A DNA stretch of 8,030 bases from Chryseosolibacter sp966095595 (GTDB taxonomy: Bacteria > Bacteroidota > Bacteroidia > Cytophagales > Cyclobacteriaceae): contig CBHTUB010000270.1 in NCBI GenBank assembly GCA_966095595.1, positions 1-8,030 on the forward strand, in the 5' to 3' direction. Shown piece by piece: positions 1 through 6,837 of this stretch; within the stretch, counting starts at the first letter, position 1, and every line of letters starts with the position of its first letter. The translations under genes were made by a program, and so were the position numbers. The notes under the pieces are model-generated. The model was not told where the DNA came from and ran no database searches. It saw nothing but the letters and a program-made list of their open reading frames with translations.

Positions 1-278
1 AGGAGGATAAAGATGCCGTTATCCTCGACGTGCGTACGGCAGAGGAGGTAGAATCCGGTGTGATCGGCAAACCGATGATCATCGATTATTTCCGAAAGGA
101 CTTTAATGCAAGGATCAAAGAGCTTGATAACTCAAAGACGTATCTGGTATACTGTGCTACAGGCTTCCGGAGCGGCGAGACAGTCCGGCTTATGAGAAAG
201 AATGGCTTCAAAAAAGCATACAACCTTGCGGGTGGGATACAGCATTGGAGAAAGAAAAACCTACCCGTTCAAAAGTAG
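1..278 (+). CDS. Rhodanese-like domain protein, 5' truncated by window edge
   Basis: This is the C-terminal 91 residues of a rhodanese (sulfurtransferase) domain, read in the frame whose first full codon is at base 3. It opens with the typical strand and loop DAVILDVRTAEEVESGVI and carries the active-site loop CATGFRS, with the predicted persulfide-forming cysteine encoded at 153-155. It ends with the conserved helix and turn NLAGGIQHW just before a TAG stop. The loop matches the family pattern C-x-x-G-x-R-S/T, so the domain should be catalytically competent and move sulfane sulfur to an acceptor. The substrate is unknown. A GTG at base 30 is not the start, because the domain sequence continues in frame to the window edge. 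If this is a single-domain protein of about 100-110 residues, little is missing; a longer multidomain protein cannot be excluded. It is convergent with all other genes in the window. Confidence 0.9.
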   Translation, partial: EDKDAVILDVRTAEEVESGVIGKPMIIDYFRKDFNARIKELDNSKTYLVYCATGFRSGETVRLMRKNGFKKAYNLAGGIQHWRKKNLPVQK

Positions 279-486
279 AAATTGGCCCAGATGCGCAATA
301 AAAGAAATGCGAAGCAATCGCCATGGTCGAAAGTCCCCGGAGTATGCTAAAAGAGAACTACGGAACAAAGGAATAGGGGTCCTATTAAGGGATCGGGGGA
401 AGCCTTGACGGATAATGCGCTACCTGACGTTATCTCCGTTAAGCTCCTTCGGAACTGAAAGGAGCTGCTCCATCGCCGGTTGAATA
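279..486. other. Non-coding stretch with small inverted repeats
   Basis: No convincing gene lies between the rhodanese stop and the terminator hairpin. Short dyads are visible: AATAGG/CCTATT with a 3-base loop (372-386), and AGCTCCTT/AAGGAGCT with a 9-base loop (442-466). Neither is followed by a T-run. A 17-codon reading frame starting with ATG at 323 and ending at 376 has no recognised product. The stretch may be the rhodanese 3' untranslated region, an unrecognised structured RNA, or the decayed remnant of an element. Nothing in it identifies a known RNA family to me. Confidence 0.4.
442..466. repeat. Inverted repeat AGCTCCTT/AAGGAGCT
   Basis: An 8-base perfect stem (442-449 with 459-466) encloses a 9-base loop. 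There is no T-tract on either side, so it does not look like an intrinsic terminator. It sits about 20 bases before the much stronger hairpin at 487-531. Function unknown. Confidence 0.35.
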
Positions 487-531
487 AAGTAAAAGGCAGC
501 CCAATCTCTCGATTGGCGCTGCCTTTTACTT
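487..531. terminator. Bidirectional intrinsic terminator between convergent genes
   Basis: This is a long hairpin. Bases 487-500 pair perfectly with 518-531 (14 pairs), C517 is a single-base bulge, and 501-506 pair with 511-516 (6 pairs) around the tetraloop TCTC. The outer stem is A/T-rich and the inner stem G/C-rich. On the + strand it is followed by TATAATTTTT (532-541); on the minus strand the stem ends in TTTTACTT and runs into TATTCA. It lies 17 bases beyond the stop of the minus-strand SGNH gene, and about 210 bases beyond the rhodanese stop, so it most probably ends the minus-strand operon and may also stop + strand transcription. Confidence 0.85.
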
Positions 532-548
532 ATAATTTTTGCAATAGG

Positions 549-2222
549 TTATTGAGGCAAACCAGTTGCGCTATACTTCGAAATATTGACAAGCGGCACG
601 TTGGCACCAAATGTCTCATTGATGGCCTCGATAAATATATTGGCGATCACGGCATATCCCCTGGAGTTTGGATGCGCGCCGTCTTCGGAATATATCCCGC
701 TTGGAGGATCGATTACCGGTGAATAGAATACTCCATTGGCACTTGCTCCGCCATTCGCAACCAGCGTAGCAAATTCTGCGCTGACGTCTGCCAAGGCGAG
801 TCGTGTAGGGGCTGCTGCCACTGCTGCGGCTACCGTTGCATTGAATGCCTCACGTGCATCGTTGATAGCTTCCTGTTCTGAAGGAATGAGCACATACTGG
901 TCGCTAAGAGGTTCCGATACACCAAGTAAGCCAAACGTACCGGTCGTTCCGAGGATAGAGCCGGCACGGAGTGGAATGATGTCACTTGATGTACTCTGTC
1001 TTACTTGTTCATAGGGTACAAGGGCTGCCCGTTTTGCGTCAGAGTCGATTGCGCCCACTGACCTCAGATAATCGAATACGTTTCCAAGGTCGTCGAGTGT
1101 TTCATCAACAAGCAAAACTTTGTTGCTGCAAGACTCTGCAAATGTGAGCTTCCGGGAAATCAATTCCTGTTCGTCCAGTCCAAAATTCGTTTGCAGGGCA
1201 TCGCTTGCAATGATGGCATCGAGAATGTCATTGTAGCCGTCGAACCCGGCAGTGAGCTGAGCTGCGTCAGTGCTTCCCAGAGGGATCGGGTTATAAGGCA
1301 CGGCTGTAAAATGTGGCATCTTGAAGATATCCGGGTAATTGCCCACCACACCTTTCAGATCGGGATTTGATGCAAGTAACGTTCCTATAGCATAATCGTA
1401 CTGTCCATCAAATGCAACACTGGATGTCAGCGGTGCCTTGGCAGGATCTCCTCCATAGGCTGCGTGAAGGAAGAAATCGTCAAGGCCCAGCCAGAAAAGG
1501 AAAAACGTTGGCTCCGCCGCTACGACATCGCCGAGCAATGTAGAACCTGTTCCCGGGTAAGCCAATCGCGCATAAAAAGGACTAAAGCGTGGGTCGGAAG
1601 TTCCGGCCCAGTTACCGGTTTCGGTGATCAATGCCTGTCCAAGAACGATGGCAGGTATACCGAAATTGTTAAGTTGAGCTTTTGTGCTTCCGTTACCATA
1701 GATGAAGCCCGGATTGTAGGTCGGGTTAGGAAGCGCTTCGAGGTCGCCGGCGGCATATGCCTGGGGAGTCGGAAGAATAGATGCCTCATTGGTCTCGCAA
1801 TCAAATTCACCTGTATACTCCAATAGTAATCTTCCCAGAATCGGCTTCGTATTGTCTGTCAGGAACGGTTGTGTTACAAATAAGTTGTACCCCAGTTCTG
1901 CATTGATGTCCGGTTGATCAAAGCTTGTCGTTCCACCGACGCATTCAAATTTGCTGTTGAGAATGGCGGGCAGGGAGTTTGCCTGCCCCTCGTCAAAGAG
2001 GGCGCCGCTCTGCATACCTGCAACGAACGAGTTTCCCACTGCGACGAAGTTCGAAAAATCAGCGGTGCCGGCATCGGCATCGTCAGGGCACACATCATCA
2101 CCAACATTGGTGAGATCCGGATCAGGGTCTGTCAGGGTAGGCAGGTCCTGTTCGCACCCGAAGGTCAGGTTAAGTGCGAGGATATAGGCTAGGTATTTTA
2201 TCTTCTTCATAGTAGTCATCAT
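549..2222 (-). CDS. SGNH/GDSL-type hydrolase family lipoprotein, long and divergent
   Basis: The 557-residue predicted lipoprotein has a basic start (MKKIKY), a hydrophobic stretch, and a lipobox-like FGC giving lipidated Cys23. An acidic linker (about 24-55) follows. SGNH blocks are visible: block I VAVGNSFVAG with candidate nucleophile Ser65; a block II-like NNFGIPAI (Gly188); block III LFWLGLDDFF, with Asp248 where the family has Asn; and block V SEDGAHPNSRGY with Asp514 and His517. Family members cleave ester bonds in lipids or glycans; the substrate here is unknown. At 557 residues it is far longer than the usual 200-250, with large segments between the blocks. Four further cysteines (45, 94, 142, 365) could form disulfides. 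The gene begins 6 bases after the TonB receptor stop, so it is co-transcribed and probably works with that receptor at the outer membrane. The start may instead be the third ATG (base 2210), which directly precedes the lysine-rich signal; no Shine-Dalgarno sequence decides between them. Confidence 0.85.
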   Translation of the reverse strand: MMTTMKKIKYLAYILALNLTFGCEQDLPTLTDPDPDLTNVGDDVCPDDADAGTADFSNFVAVGNSFVAGMQSGALFDEGQANSLPAILNSKFECVGGTTSFDQPDINAELGYNLFVTQPFLTDNTKPILGRLLLEYTGEFDCETNEASILPTPQAYAAGDLEALPNPTYNPGFIYGNGSTKAQLNNFGIPAIVLGQALITETGNWAGTSDPRFSPFYARLAYPGTGSTLLGDVVAAEPTFFLFWLGLDDFFLHAAYGGDPAKAPLTSSVAFDGQYDYAIGTLLASNPDLKGVVGNYPDIFKMPHFTAVPYNPIPLGSTDAAQLTAGFDGYNDILDAIIASDALQTNFGLDEQELISRKLTFAESCSNKVLLVDETLDDLGNVFDYLRSVGAIDSDAKRAALVPYEQVRQSTSSDIIPLRAGSILGTTGTFGLLGVSEPLSDQYVLIPSEQEAINDAREAFNATVAAAVAAAPTRLALADVSAEFATLVANGGASANGVFYSPVIDPPSGIYSEDGAHPNSRGYAVIANIFIEAINETFGANVPLVNISKYSATGLPQ

Positions 2223-2228
2223 TTTTAA

Positions 2229-4970
2229 TTAACGGAGGAATTCATCGAAAGTCAGAGAGATGTAATATTGCTGCCCAATGAACGGACCTCCGAGGTTAGT
2301 CCTGTAGTCTCCCCCGAAGAGGTTTGATCCTCCCAGTTTCAACATCGTCTTGATGGAAGATATTTTGTAGTTGACTTGCGCGTCGAACACACCGAAGGAC
2401 GGCACGTTCCACGATCCGAAGTCAGACTGCCAGAGGAATTCATCCTGCCATCTGTAGTTCACGTTGAAGCCGAAGTTCTTTGTAACCTTCCTGTTGCCCA
2501 ATCCCACCTGGAACTTGTTTTCAGGAGTGTTGAAGCCAGCCCTGAAATTGGGATCCTGCTCGCTGTCTTCTTCGAATGTTGCGTAGTTGTAATTTGCGTT
2601 TACCTGGTAACCTTTCGGCAGGTTGTATGTTATACCGAGTCCCACACCATAGGAAGAAACCGTAGCCGGGGAGTTAACATAAGGAGAGAAGATGGTCCCT
2701 GCAGGTATCACTTCTCCCTGGTGTGTTGTTTCCTCTTTACTTGCTACGTCAAGTGAACCGATAAAATCTTCATAGTTGGTATAGTAACCATTGAGGTCTA
2801 TCAGTACTATGTTGTTGAAAAGTCCCTTGTAACCCACTTCAAATGATTTCAAACGTTCAGGTTCTACGTATGGAACGTTAGCGGTTACGAGAACGGATGC
2901 ATCGCCTGTTGAAAGGTATTGCTCATAGGAGGCTCGGGTCCAGGCATTGCCGTTGTGAACGCCATAGCGCTCTGCATTCGCCTTTGTACTTCCCAGGAGG
3001 GTATTTGTGCCGACGGGGAAGAAAATGAACTGTGCCTGCGTGTCGGGATTTCTGAAACCGGTTTGGAACGACGCACGGATGTTATGTGACTCGTTCATTG
3101 TATATACGGCAGAGATACGTGGTGTTATCCTTCCATCAAAGTTTTCATTTTTATCATAGCGCAACGAACCAGTAAGCTTGAGCGCCTCAGCAAATGTCTT
3201 CGACACCTGAGTGTAGAAACCGAACTCGTTGATCTTTACTCTTTGAAAATCCGTTCCGTCGTCAGGATCCTCGTTGAAAATCGTACCATCAGAGAACAAG
3301 TTGTACTGGCGGAAATTTCCACCGATCATGATCTCGGCAAACTTGATCTGGTTCTTGAAATTATAATTGAATTCGCCGTGGTACAGTCGTGAATGATCGA
3401 TGAATTTTGCGCCTGCGGGATCACGCTGGAAGTAGTCATTTCGAACAGACTCTATCAGATCCTGAAGGTCTCCGGCACTGAGCGCTCTTCTGCCAGCGTC
3501 GGCTTCATATCGTGCGCGTTGGTGTGCCAGTTGCTGATTGCCGGCTGGAACGGGCATCGTGGGATCGTTGGCATAATATCCTTGCATCGCCAATACATAA
3601 GTCTGCGCATAAACGGGAGCCCATTGTGAGGCTGTAGGGCTGATGCGCTCGTTTAACAATCCACCCAGCGCCGCCATATTGTAGGAATCTCCTGCATTTG
3701 TCGCTGTGATGTATCCCCGTACGAAGAAGTTATCGGAACGCAGCTCGAGCTTATGGAACTGCTGTGTAAAATCTCTCAACGCATATTTCTGGGATCCCTG
3801 ATATACCGAGCTACCACCACCGAAGCGATAGTTGTAGAGTGCTTCAATTTTGTCGGTCACGCGATAGTGGAGCGCTGCATCCCACTTAAGGCTTTTTGCA
3901 TCGTAATTGTCTATGAGCTTTTCTTCCATCCAACCCGTTCTTCTCAGGTCCAGGGCGCCATAGGGTCCCAGTGGAATCGGGATCCTTGTTTCGTCACCAT
4001 AGAGGTTTACGCCGTCGAAGTTCGGTTGACCGCTGAGATTGATAGTCGATTCCGGATTGTTTACATCGGTGCGATAGTCATTGCTGTGCCAGTCTTCAGC
4101 CTGGAGCATTGAGAAATTTACCTTGAATGCGAATTTGTTGTTGAAGGCCTTTGCATAACGCAGTCCGAAATTATACATCGGATAGCTGTCACCTTGCGCA
4201 TCGGAGGTGGTAATTCCAGCCTTAGCCTGTGCACTTAACCCTTGATATTCAAATGGGCTCTTGCTCCTCATAATGAGTATGCCGTTGAATGCGTTGGGAC
4301 CATACAGGGCTGACGCAGCACCAGGTTGCAATTCCATACTTTCCGCGTCCAGTTCGCCGATACCCACAATATTTCCGGTTGGAAAGTTCAAGAGGGGAGC
4401 AGACGTATCCATTCCGTCGACAAGTTGAACAAACCTGACGTTGGCGATCGTGGCGAATCCCCTGGTATTTACCTGTGGAAAATTCAAGCTGCTCGAGGTA
4501 AATTGAACACCCTTCACATTTGCAAGCGCGTCATAAAATTCCGGTGCAGGCGTTTGCTGAATAGCAATCAGGTCAACCTTCTCCACCGTTACGGGCGATT
4601 TCAGGATGTTCTCTTCAACACGGGAAGCAGAAACGACAACTTCCTGGCCCAGTATCGTTTGTTCTTCAAGCTTCAGATCAAGGCCAGTTTGATTGCTGGA
4701 ATTGACCTCAACTTCCGTCGATCGGAATCCTACCAGGCTAACAACCAACGTGAAAGGTGGCGCATCATTTACCTTCAGCGCGAAGTTCCCGTCCGTGTCG
4801 GCAATGGTACCGATAATCTTTCCTTTGACAACAATATTTGCCCCCGCAAGAGGTTCACCTGTTGCAAAGTCCGTGACCTTTCCGGAAATGGTGGTTTGGG
4901 CAAAGATCGCAGTGTTGAACAGCAATAGGGTAATTATTGTGCTCAGCAAACCTTTGTAAAAATGCTTCAT
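2229..4970 (-). CDS. TonB-dependent outer-membrane receptor with N-terminal carboxypeptidase-regulatory-like domain
   Basis: This 913-residue receptor imports a ligand across the outer membrane using TonB energy. It has a signal peptide (about 1-24, probable cleavage after IFA-Q), then a CarboxypepD_reg-like beta-sandwich (about 27-102; ISGKVTDFATGEPLAGANIVV). A TonB-box-like EVVVSASR follows at about 110-117, then a plug domain (about 122-236; VQLVDGMD, GAASALYGPNAFNGILIMRSK) and a 22-strand-type barrel to the end, closing ISLTFDEFLR. Barrel segments show alternating aromatic and polar strands such as IRASFQTGFRNPDTQAQF. The plug lacks the SusC signature and no SusD gene follows. Instead an SGNH lipoprotein gene starts 6 bases downstream, so the two form an operon. 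Length and domain order are normal for Bacteroidota receptors. The ligand cannot be told from sequence; the esterase partner suggests an ester-containing compound. There is no Shine-Dalgarno sequence, as is usual in the phylum; the start is fixed by the signal peptide. Confidence 0.93.
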   Translation of the reverse strand: MKHFYKGLLSTIITLLLFNTAIFAQTTISGKVTDFATGEPLAGANIVVKGKIIGTIADTDGNFALKVNDAPPFTLVVSLVGFRSTEVEVNSSNQTGLDLKLEEQTILGQEVVVSASRVEENILKSPVTVEKVDLIAIQQTPAPEFYDALANVKGVQFTSSSLNFPQVNTRGFATIANVRFVQLVDGMDTSAPLLNFPTGNIVGIGELDAESMELQPGAASALYGPNAFNGILIMRSKSPFEYQGLSAQAKAGITTSDAQGDSYPMYNFGLRYAKAFNNKFAFKVNFSMLQAEDWHSNDYRTDVNNPESTINLSGQPNFDGVNLYGDETRIPIPLGPYGALDLRRTGWMEEKLIDNYDAKSLKWDAALHYRVTDKIEALYNYRFGGGSSVYQGSQKYALRDFTQQFHKLELRSDNFFVRGYITATNAGDSYNMAALGGLLNERISPTASQWAPVYAQTYVLAMQGYYANDPTMPVPAGNQQLAHQRARYEADAGRRALSAGDLQDLIESVRNDYFQRDPAGAKFIDHSRLYHGEFNYNFKNQIKFAEIMIGGNFRQYNLFSDGTIFNEDPDDGTDFQRVKINEFGFYTQVSKTFAEALKLTGSLRYDKNENFDGRITPRISAVYTMNESHNIRASFQTGFRNPDTQAQFIFFPVGTNTLLGSTKANAERYGVHNGNAWTRASYEQYLSTGDASVLVTANVPYVEPERLKSFEVGYKGLFNNIVLIDLNGYYTNYEDFIGSLDVASKEETTHQGEVIPAGTIFSPYVNSPATVSSYGVGLGITYNLPKGYQVNANYNYATFEEDSEQDPNFRAGFNTPENKFQVGLGNRKVTKNFGFNVNYRWQDEFLWQSDFGSWNVPSFGVFDAQVNYKISSIKTMLKLGGSNLFGGDYRTNLGGPFIGQQYYISLTFDEFLR

Positions 4971-5044
4971 AAATTTTTTAAGGGATTAAGTATGTTAGGT
5001 TAATTAAGGATAAAAAATGTTATGCATACAGAGCTTTCTTCAGT

Positions 5045-5074
5045 CTAAAGTACAATTTTTTTTCAAAAAACAAA
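5045..5074 (-). promoter_or_regulatory. Candidate Bacteroidota-type promoter for the TonB receptor operon
   Basis: Read on the minus strand, TTTG (5074-5071) is followed after 18 bases by TACTTTAG (5052-5045). This resembles the phylum's primary sigma promoter, TTTG at -33 and TAnnTTTG at -7, with one mismatch in the -7 box. The spacer is almost pure T and A runs. It would give a leader of roughly 65-75 bases before the receptor start at 4970, which is A/T-rich and without a Shine-Dalgarno sequence. Position and match are reasonable but no transcript data support it. Confidence 0.45.
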
Positions 5075-5118
5075 CGTTTGAGTGGAGTACGGGGTGGCTA
5101 TTCCGCATCGACCCGACG

Positions 5119-5152
5119 GAAAATAAAAAGATCGGGCGGAAGGCCTGATCTT
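5119..5152 (-). terminator. Intrinsic terminator of the alpha/beta-hydrolase lipoprotein gene
   Basis: On the minus strand, AAGATC-A-GGC pairs with GCC-C-GATCTT around a 5-base loop (5152-5143 with 5137-5128, one A·C mismatch). The T-rich tail TTTTTATTTT follows immediately (5127-5118). It lies 27 bases past the lipoprotein stop codon and upstream of the candidate receptor promoter, so it separates the two transcription units. No T-tract follows on the + strand. Confidence 0.8.
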
Positions 5153-5178
5153 CATAAAAATAGTATGTCAGTTTAGCT

Positions 5179-6366
5179 TTATCTGGAGTCCAATAAGCGC
5201 GGGAAAACATCCTCGAGATACGGCTCGATGCCGGTCGAATGTTCTGCCCCGGCCATTATATGCAGCGTTAGATTTGTATCGGAAGCCCCGTTTGCGATAA
5301 GTTGTTCGTATGTATGAACGCTATTTTGATATGGCACAGTCGTGTCAGCATCGCCATGATAAATGTGCATTTCAATCTCGGGTGCCCAGTCTATCAAACT
5401 GTTTTCAAGGAAAGCATCGTGTATATAGCTATAGTCCGGATCGGTGTCGATGTTCTGACTCAAATCGTCATTGATCAATAACGGTATGTTTGTGGTGAGT
5501 TGAGCATTTATCTGGCTTCCCGATTTAGTGCCGTCAAATAACGACGGGATGGTGTTGGCGTAAGGCTCGTCGAAGAAATCGGTCAACGGTCTTGTCCAGT
5601 CATATGTCTTCTGGTAGCTCCGCGCAACATAGGCGATGTAAAAAGGCTGACCATAAGTGTCCTGACTAAAAAGATATTCTTGCATGCCCTTAACATCAAA
5701 GCCACCCGCGGCGGGATAAGAGGCAAGTAAATTGAATCCTTCCAGACCATTTTCTTCGATATACTTGTGAGTAGCCATTGTAACGTATCCACCTTCCGAG
5801 TACCCTGCGAGCGAAAGATTCCCGTTGAACGGTACCCCCTGGTCTTCGGCAAATGCCCTCGCAGCTTTTAGCAGATCAACGACCGCACTGGCACTGGCCT
5901 CTTCAACATAATACGGATGTAAAATTCCCGACGACTCTCCGAATCCAATGAAGTCAGGAACGACAGCAATGAATCCAGGCGACGCCAGGCCGGAGTACAG
6001 GATTGCATTTATATCCGTTGATGAAAGCTCGGAAGGAGCATCGCTGTGCAGGGAGATCGTACCGTGTTGAAAGCTTACCATCCCTACAGAAGCTGTTGTT
6101 TGGGGCAGAATAACGAGTCCCGACGCCCGGATCGTCTTGTCCTTGTACACCGTAGGATAGACTAATCTGTAAATTTTTACATCGTTGAGAAATTCCTCAC
6201 TGGCTATGTCGTATGAGGAATTATTGATAAAGAACTGTAGTTGCTCCGAGGTGATCCCATATATGAACTCAGAACTTATGTAGGCCTTCTGAGCAGGTTG
6301 TTCATTGTCATCGCTACAACTTGCAAATGCCAGGCAAAAAAGCAGGATCGGGAAAGACCTTTTCAT
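5179..6366 (-). CDS. Alpha/beta-hydrolase lipoprotein (predicted secreted lipase/esterase)
   Basis: This 395-residue predicted lipoprotein begins MKRSFPILLFCLAFASC; the lipobox AFASC gives lipidated Cys17, and the acidic SDDNE after it fits export towards the cell surface in this phylum. The mature part is an alpha/beta-hydrolase. It has an oxyanion-region FQHGT (residues 99-103), a DFIGFGESSG loop, the nucleophile elbow GYSEG with Ser190, an acid motif HGDADTTVP with Asp341 as likely acid, and AEHSTG with catalytic His376. The layout resembles secretory lipase (LIP-like) and related serine esterases, so hydrolysis of an ester or acylglycerol is likely; the substrate is unknown. The triad is intact and length is normal. 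It is a separate transcription unit with its own terminator, between gldC and the TonB receptor operon. The start is supported by the signal peptide; no Shine-Dalgarno sequence is seen. A peptidase role is a less likely alternative. Confidence 0.88.
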   Translation of the reverse strand: MKRSFPILLFCLAFASCSDDNEQPAQKAYISSEFIYGITSEQLQFFINNSSYDIASEEFLNDVKIYRLVYPTVYKDKTIRASGLVILPQTTASVGMVSFQHGTISLHSDAPSELSSTDINAILYSGLASPGFIAVVPDFIGFGESSGILHPYYVEEASASAVVDLLKAARAFAEDQGVPFNGNLSLAGYSEGGYVTMATHKYIEENGLEGFNLLASYPAAGGFDVKGMQEYLFSQDTYGQPFYIAYVARSYQKTYDWTRPLTDFFDEPYANTIPSLFDGTKSGSQINAQLTTNIPLLINDDLSQNIDTDPDYSYIHDAFLENSLIDWAPEIEMHIYHGDADTTVPYQNSVHTYEQLIANGASDTNLTLHIMAGAEHSTGIEPYLEDVFPRLLDSR

Positions 6367-6391
6367 AGCTGATCAGAATTGGTAACTAATA

Positions 6392-6410
6392 GTTTGCAAA
6401 CGGTATACCG
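6392..6410. promoter_or_regulatory. Twin overlapping palindromes upstream of the lipase gene
   Basis: Two perfect 10-base palindromes, GTTTGCAAAC (6392-6401) and CGGTATACCG (6401-6410), share base C6401 and lie 26-44 bases upstream of the hydrolase start. A further palindrome CTGATCAG (6369-6376) lies next to the start codon. They could be operator sites for a dimeric regulator, or lie within the promoter (a loose -7-like TACCGTTTG reads through them on the minus strand). No known operator is recognised, and chance is a real alternative. Confidence 0.3.
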
Positions 6411-6492
6411 CCTATTACTCACCTAATTTGCACTTAAAATCTCGCGCAACCGGCAATTAGTGGAATTTTTTCAACGGAATTGGTGCCGAAGT

Positions 6493-6831
6493 CTACTGGC
6501 CCTGATCCTCCTTTTGGAGATGCTGCACAAGCTTTTCGCAAAGAGCATTGGTTTCCCGTGCCATCACTTCATCACCGGTCGAGGTCAGGATACTTTGCCC
6601 CAATCCACCGATACAATCGATAAAAAAACGTTTCATTTCCATAACGGGCATCTCCTTCGTCCAGAGGTCGATGCGAAGGGTATTCTTTTGCCTGTCGTCC
6701 CATAGGGCAATGCTGATCGCCTTTGTCTCGGAAGCGTTCGGGTCGGGTTTCTCGGTGGCATCCCAGCGGATCTTCTCGGGAATATTATTGGCGTCCAGCT
6801 CTACGGTAAAATTGATATGTGATTTTTTCAT
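6493..6831 (-). CDS. gldC: Gliding motility protein GldC
   Basis: This 112-residue protein matches my recollection of GldC from gliding Bacteroidota. The family shares an N-terminal strand of the type I-x-F-x-V-E-L-D-x-N-x-x-P-E-K (here INFTVELDANNIPEK, residues 6-20) and the core ETKAISIALWD followed by RIDLWTKEMPVMEMKRFF (residues 35-70). Length is typical for the family (about 110). There is no signal peptide or membrane segment, so it should be cytoplasmic. In Flavobacterium johnsoniae gldC affects gliding efficiency but its biochemical role is not settled. Its start is 6 bases after the acetoacetate-CoA ligase stop, so the two genes are almost certainly co-transcribed. The 126 bases after it hold no clear terminator, so some read-through into the lipase gene is possible. 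Start chosen by homology; no Shine-Dalgarno sequence. Confidence 0.92.
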   Translation of the reverse strand: MKKSHINFTVELDANNIPEKIRWDATEKPDPNASETKAISIALWDDRQKNTLRIDLWTKEMPVMEMKRFFIDCIGGLGQSILTSTGDEVMARETNALCEKLVQHLQKEDQGQ

Positions 6832-6837
6832 AACTCT

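Noticed and set aside
30..32. GTG as the start of the rhodanese gene
   Set aside because: It lies inside the conserved DVRT strand of the domain, and the frame is open to the window edge with matching rhodanese sequence before it.
323..376. 17-codon frame beginning MVESPRSM
   Set aside because: Too short, no ribosome-binding context and no recognised product. A resemblance to intron-encoded leader sequences was considered but could not be supported.
202..408. Possible small gene of 68 codons on the + strand
   Set aside because: It overlaps the rhodanese gene in another frame, its composition is Arg/Lys-rich and low in structure, and no family is recognised.
4326..4928. 200-codon open frame on the + strand opposite the receptor
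   Set aside because: It is antisense to the signal peptide, regulatory-like domain and plug of a well-supported receptor; its protein shows no domain pattern.
2225..5007. TTAATTAA octamers at 2225-2232 and 5000-5007 flanking the receptor gene, as element boundaries
   Set aside because: Short A/T-rich palindromes in A/T-rich intergenic DNA; no matching longer repeat, target duplication or transposase.
6440..6492. Terminator for gldC
   Set aside because: Only a bulged CGGC..AATT / AATT..GCCG pairing with a long A-rich loop and no proper T-tract on the minus strand; not strong enough to call.
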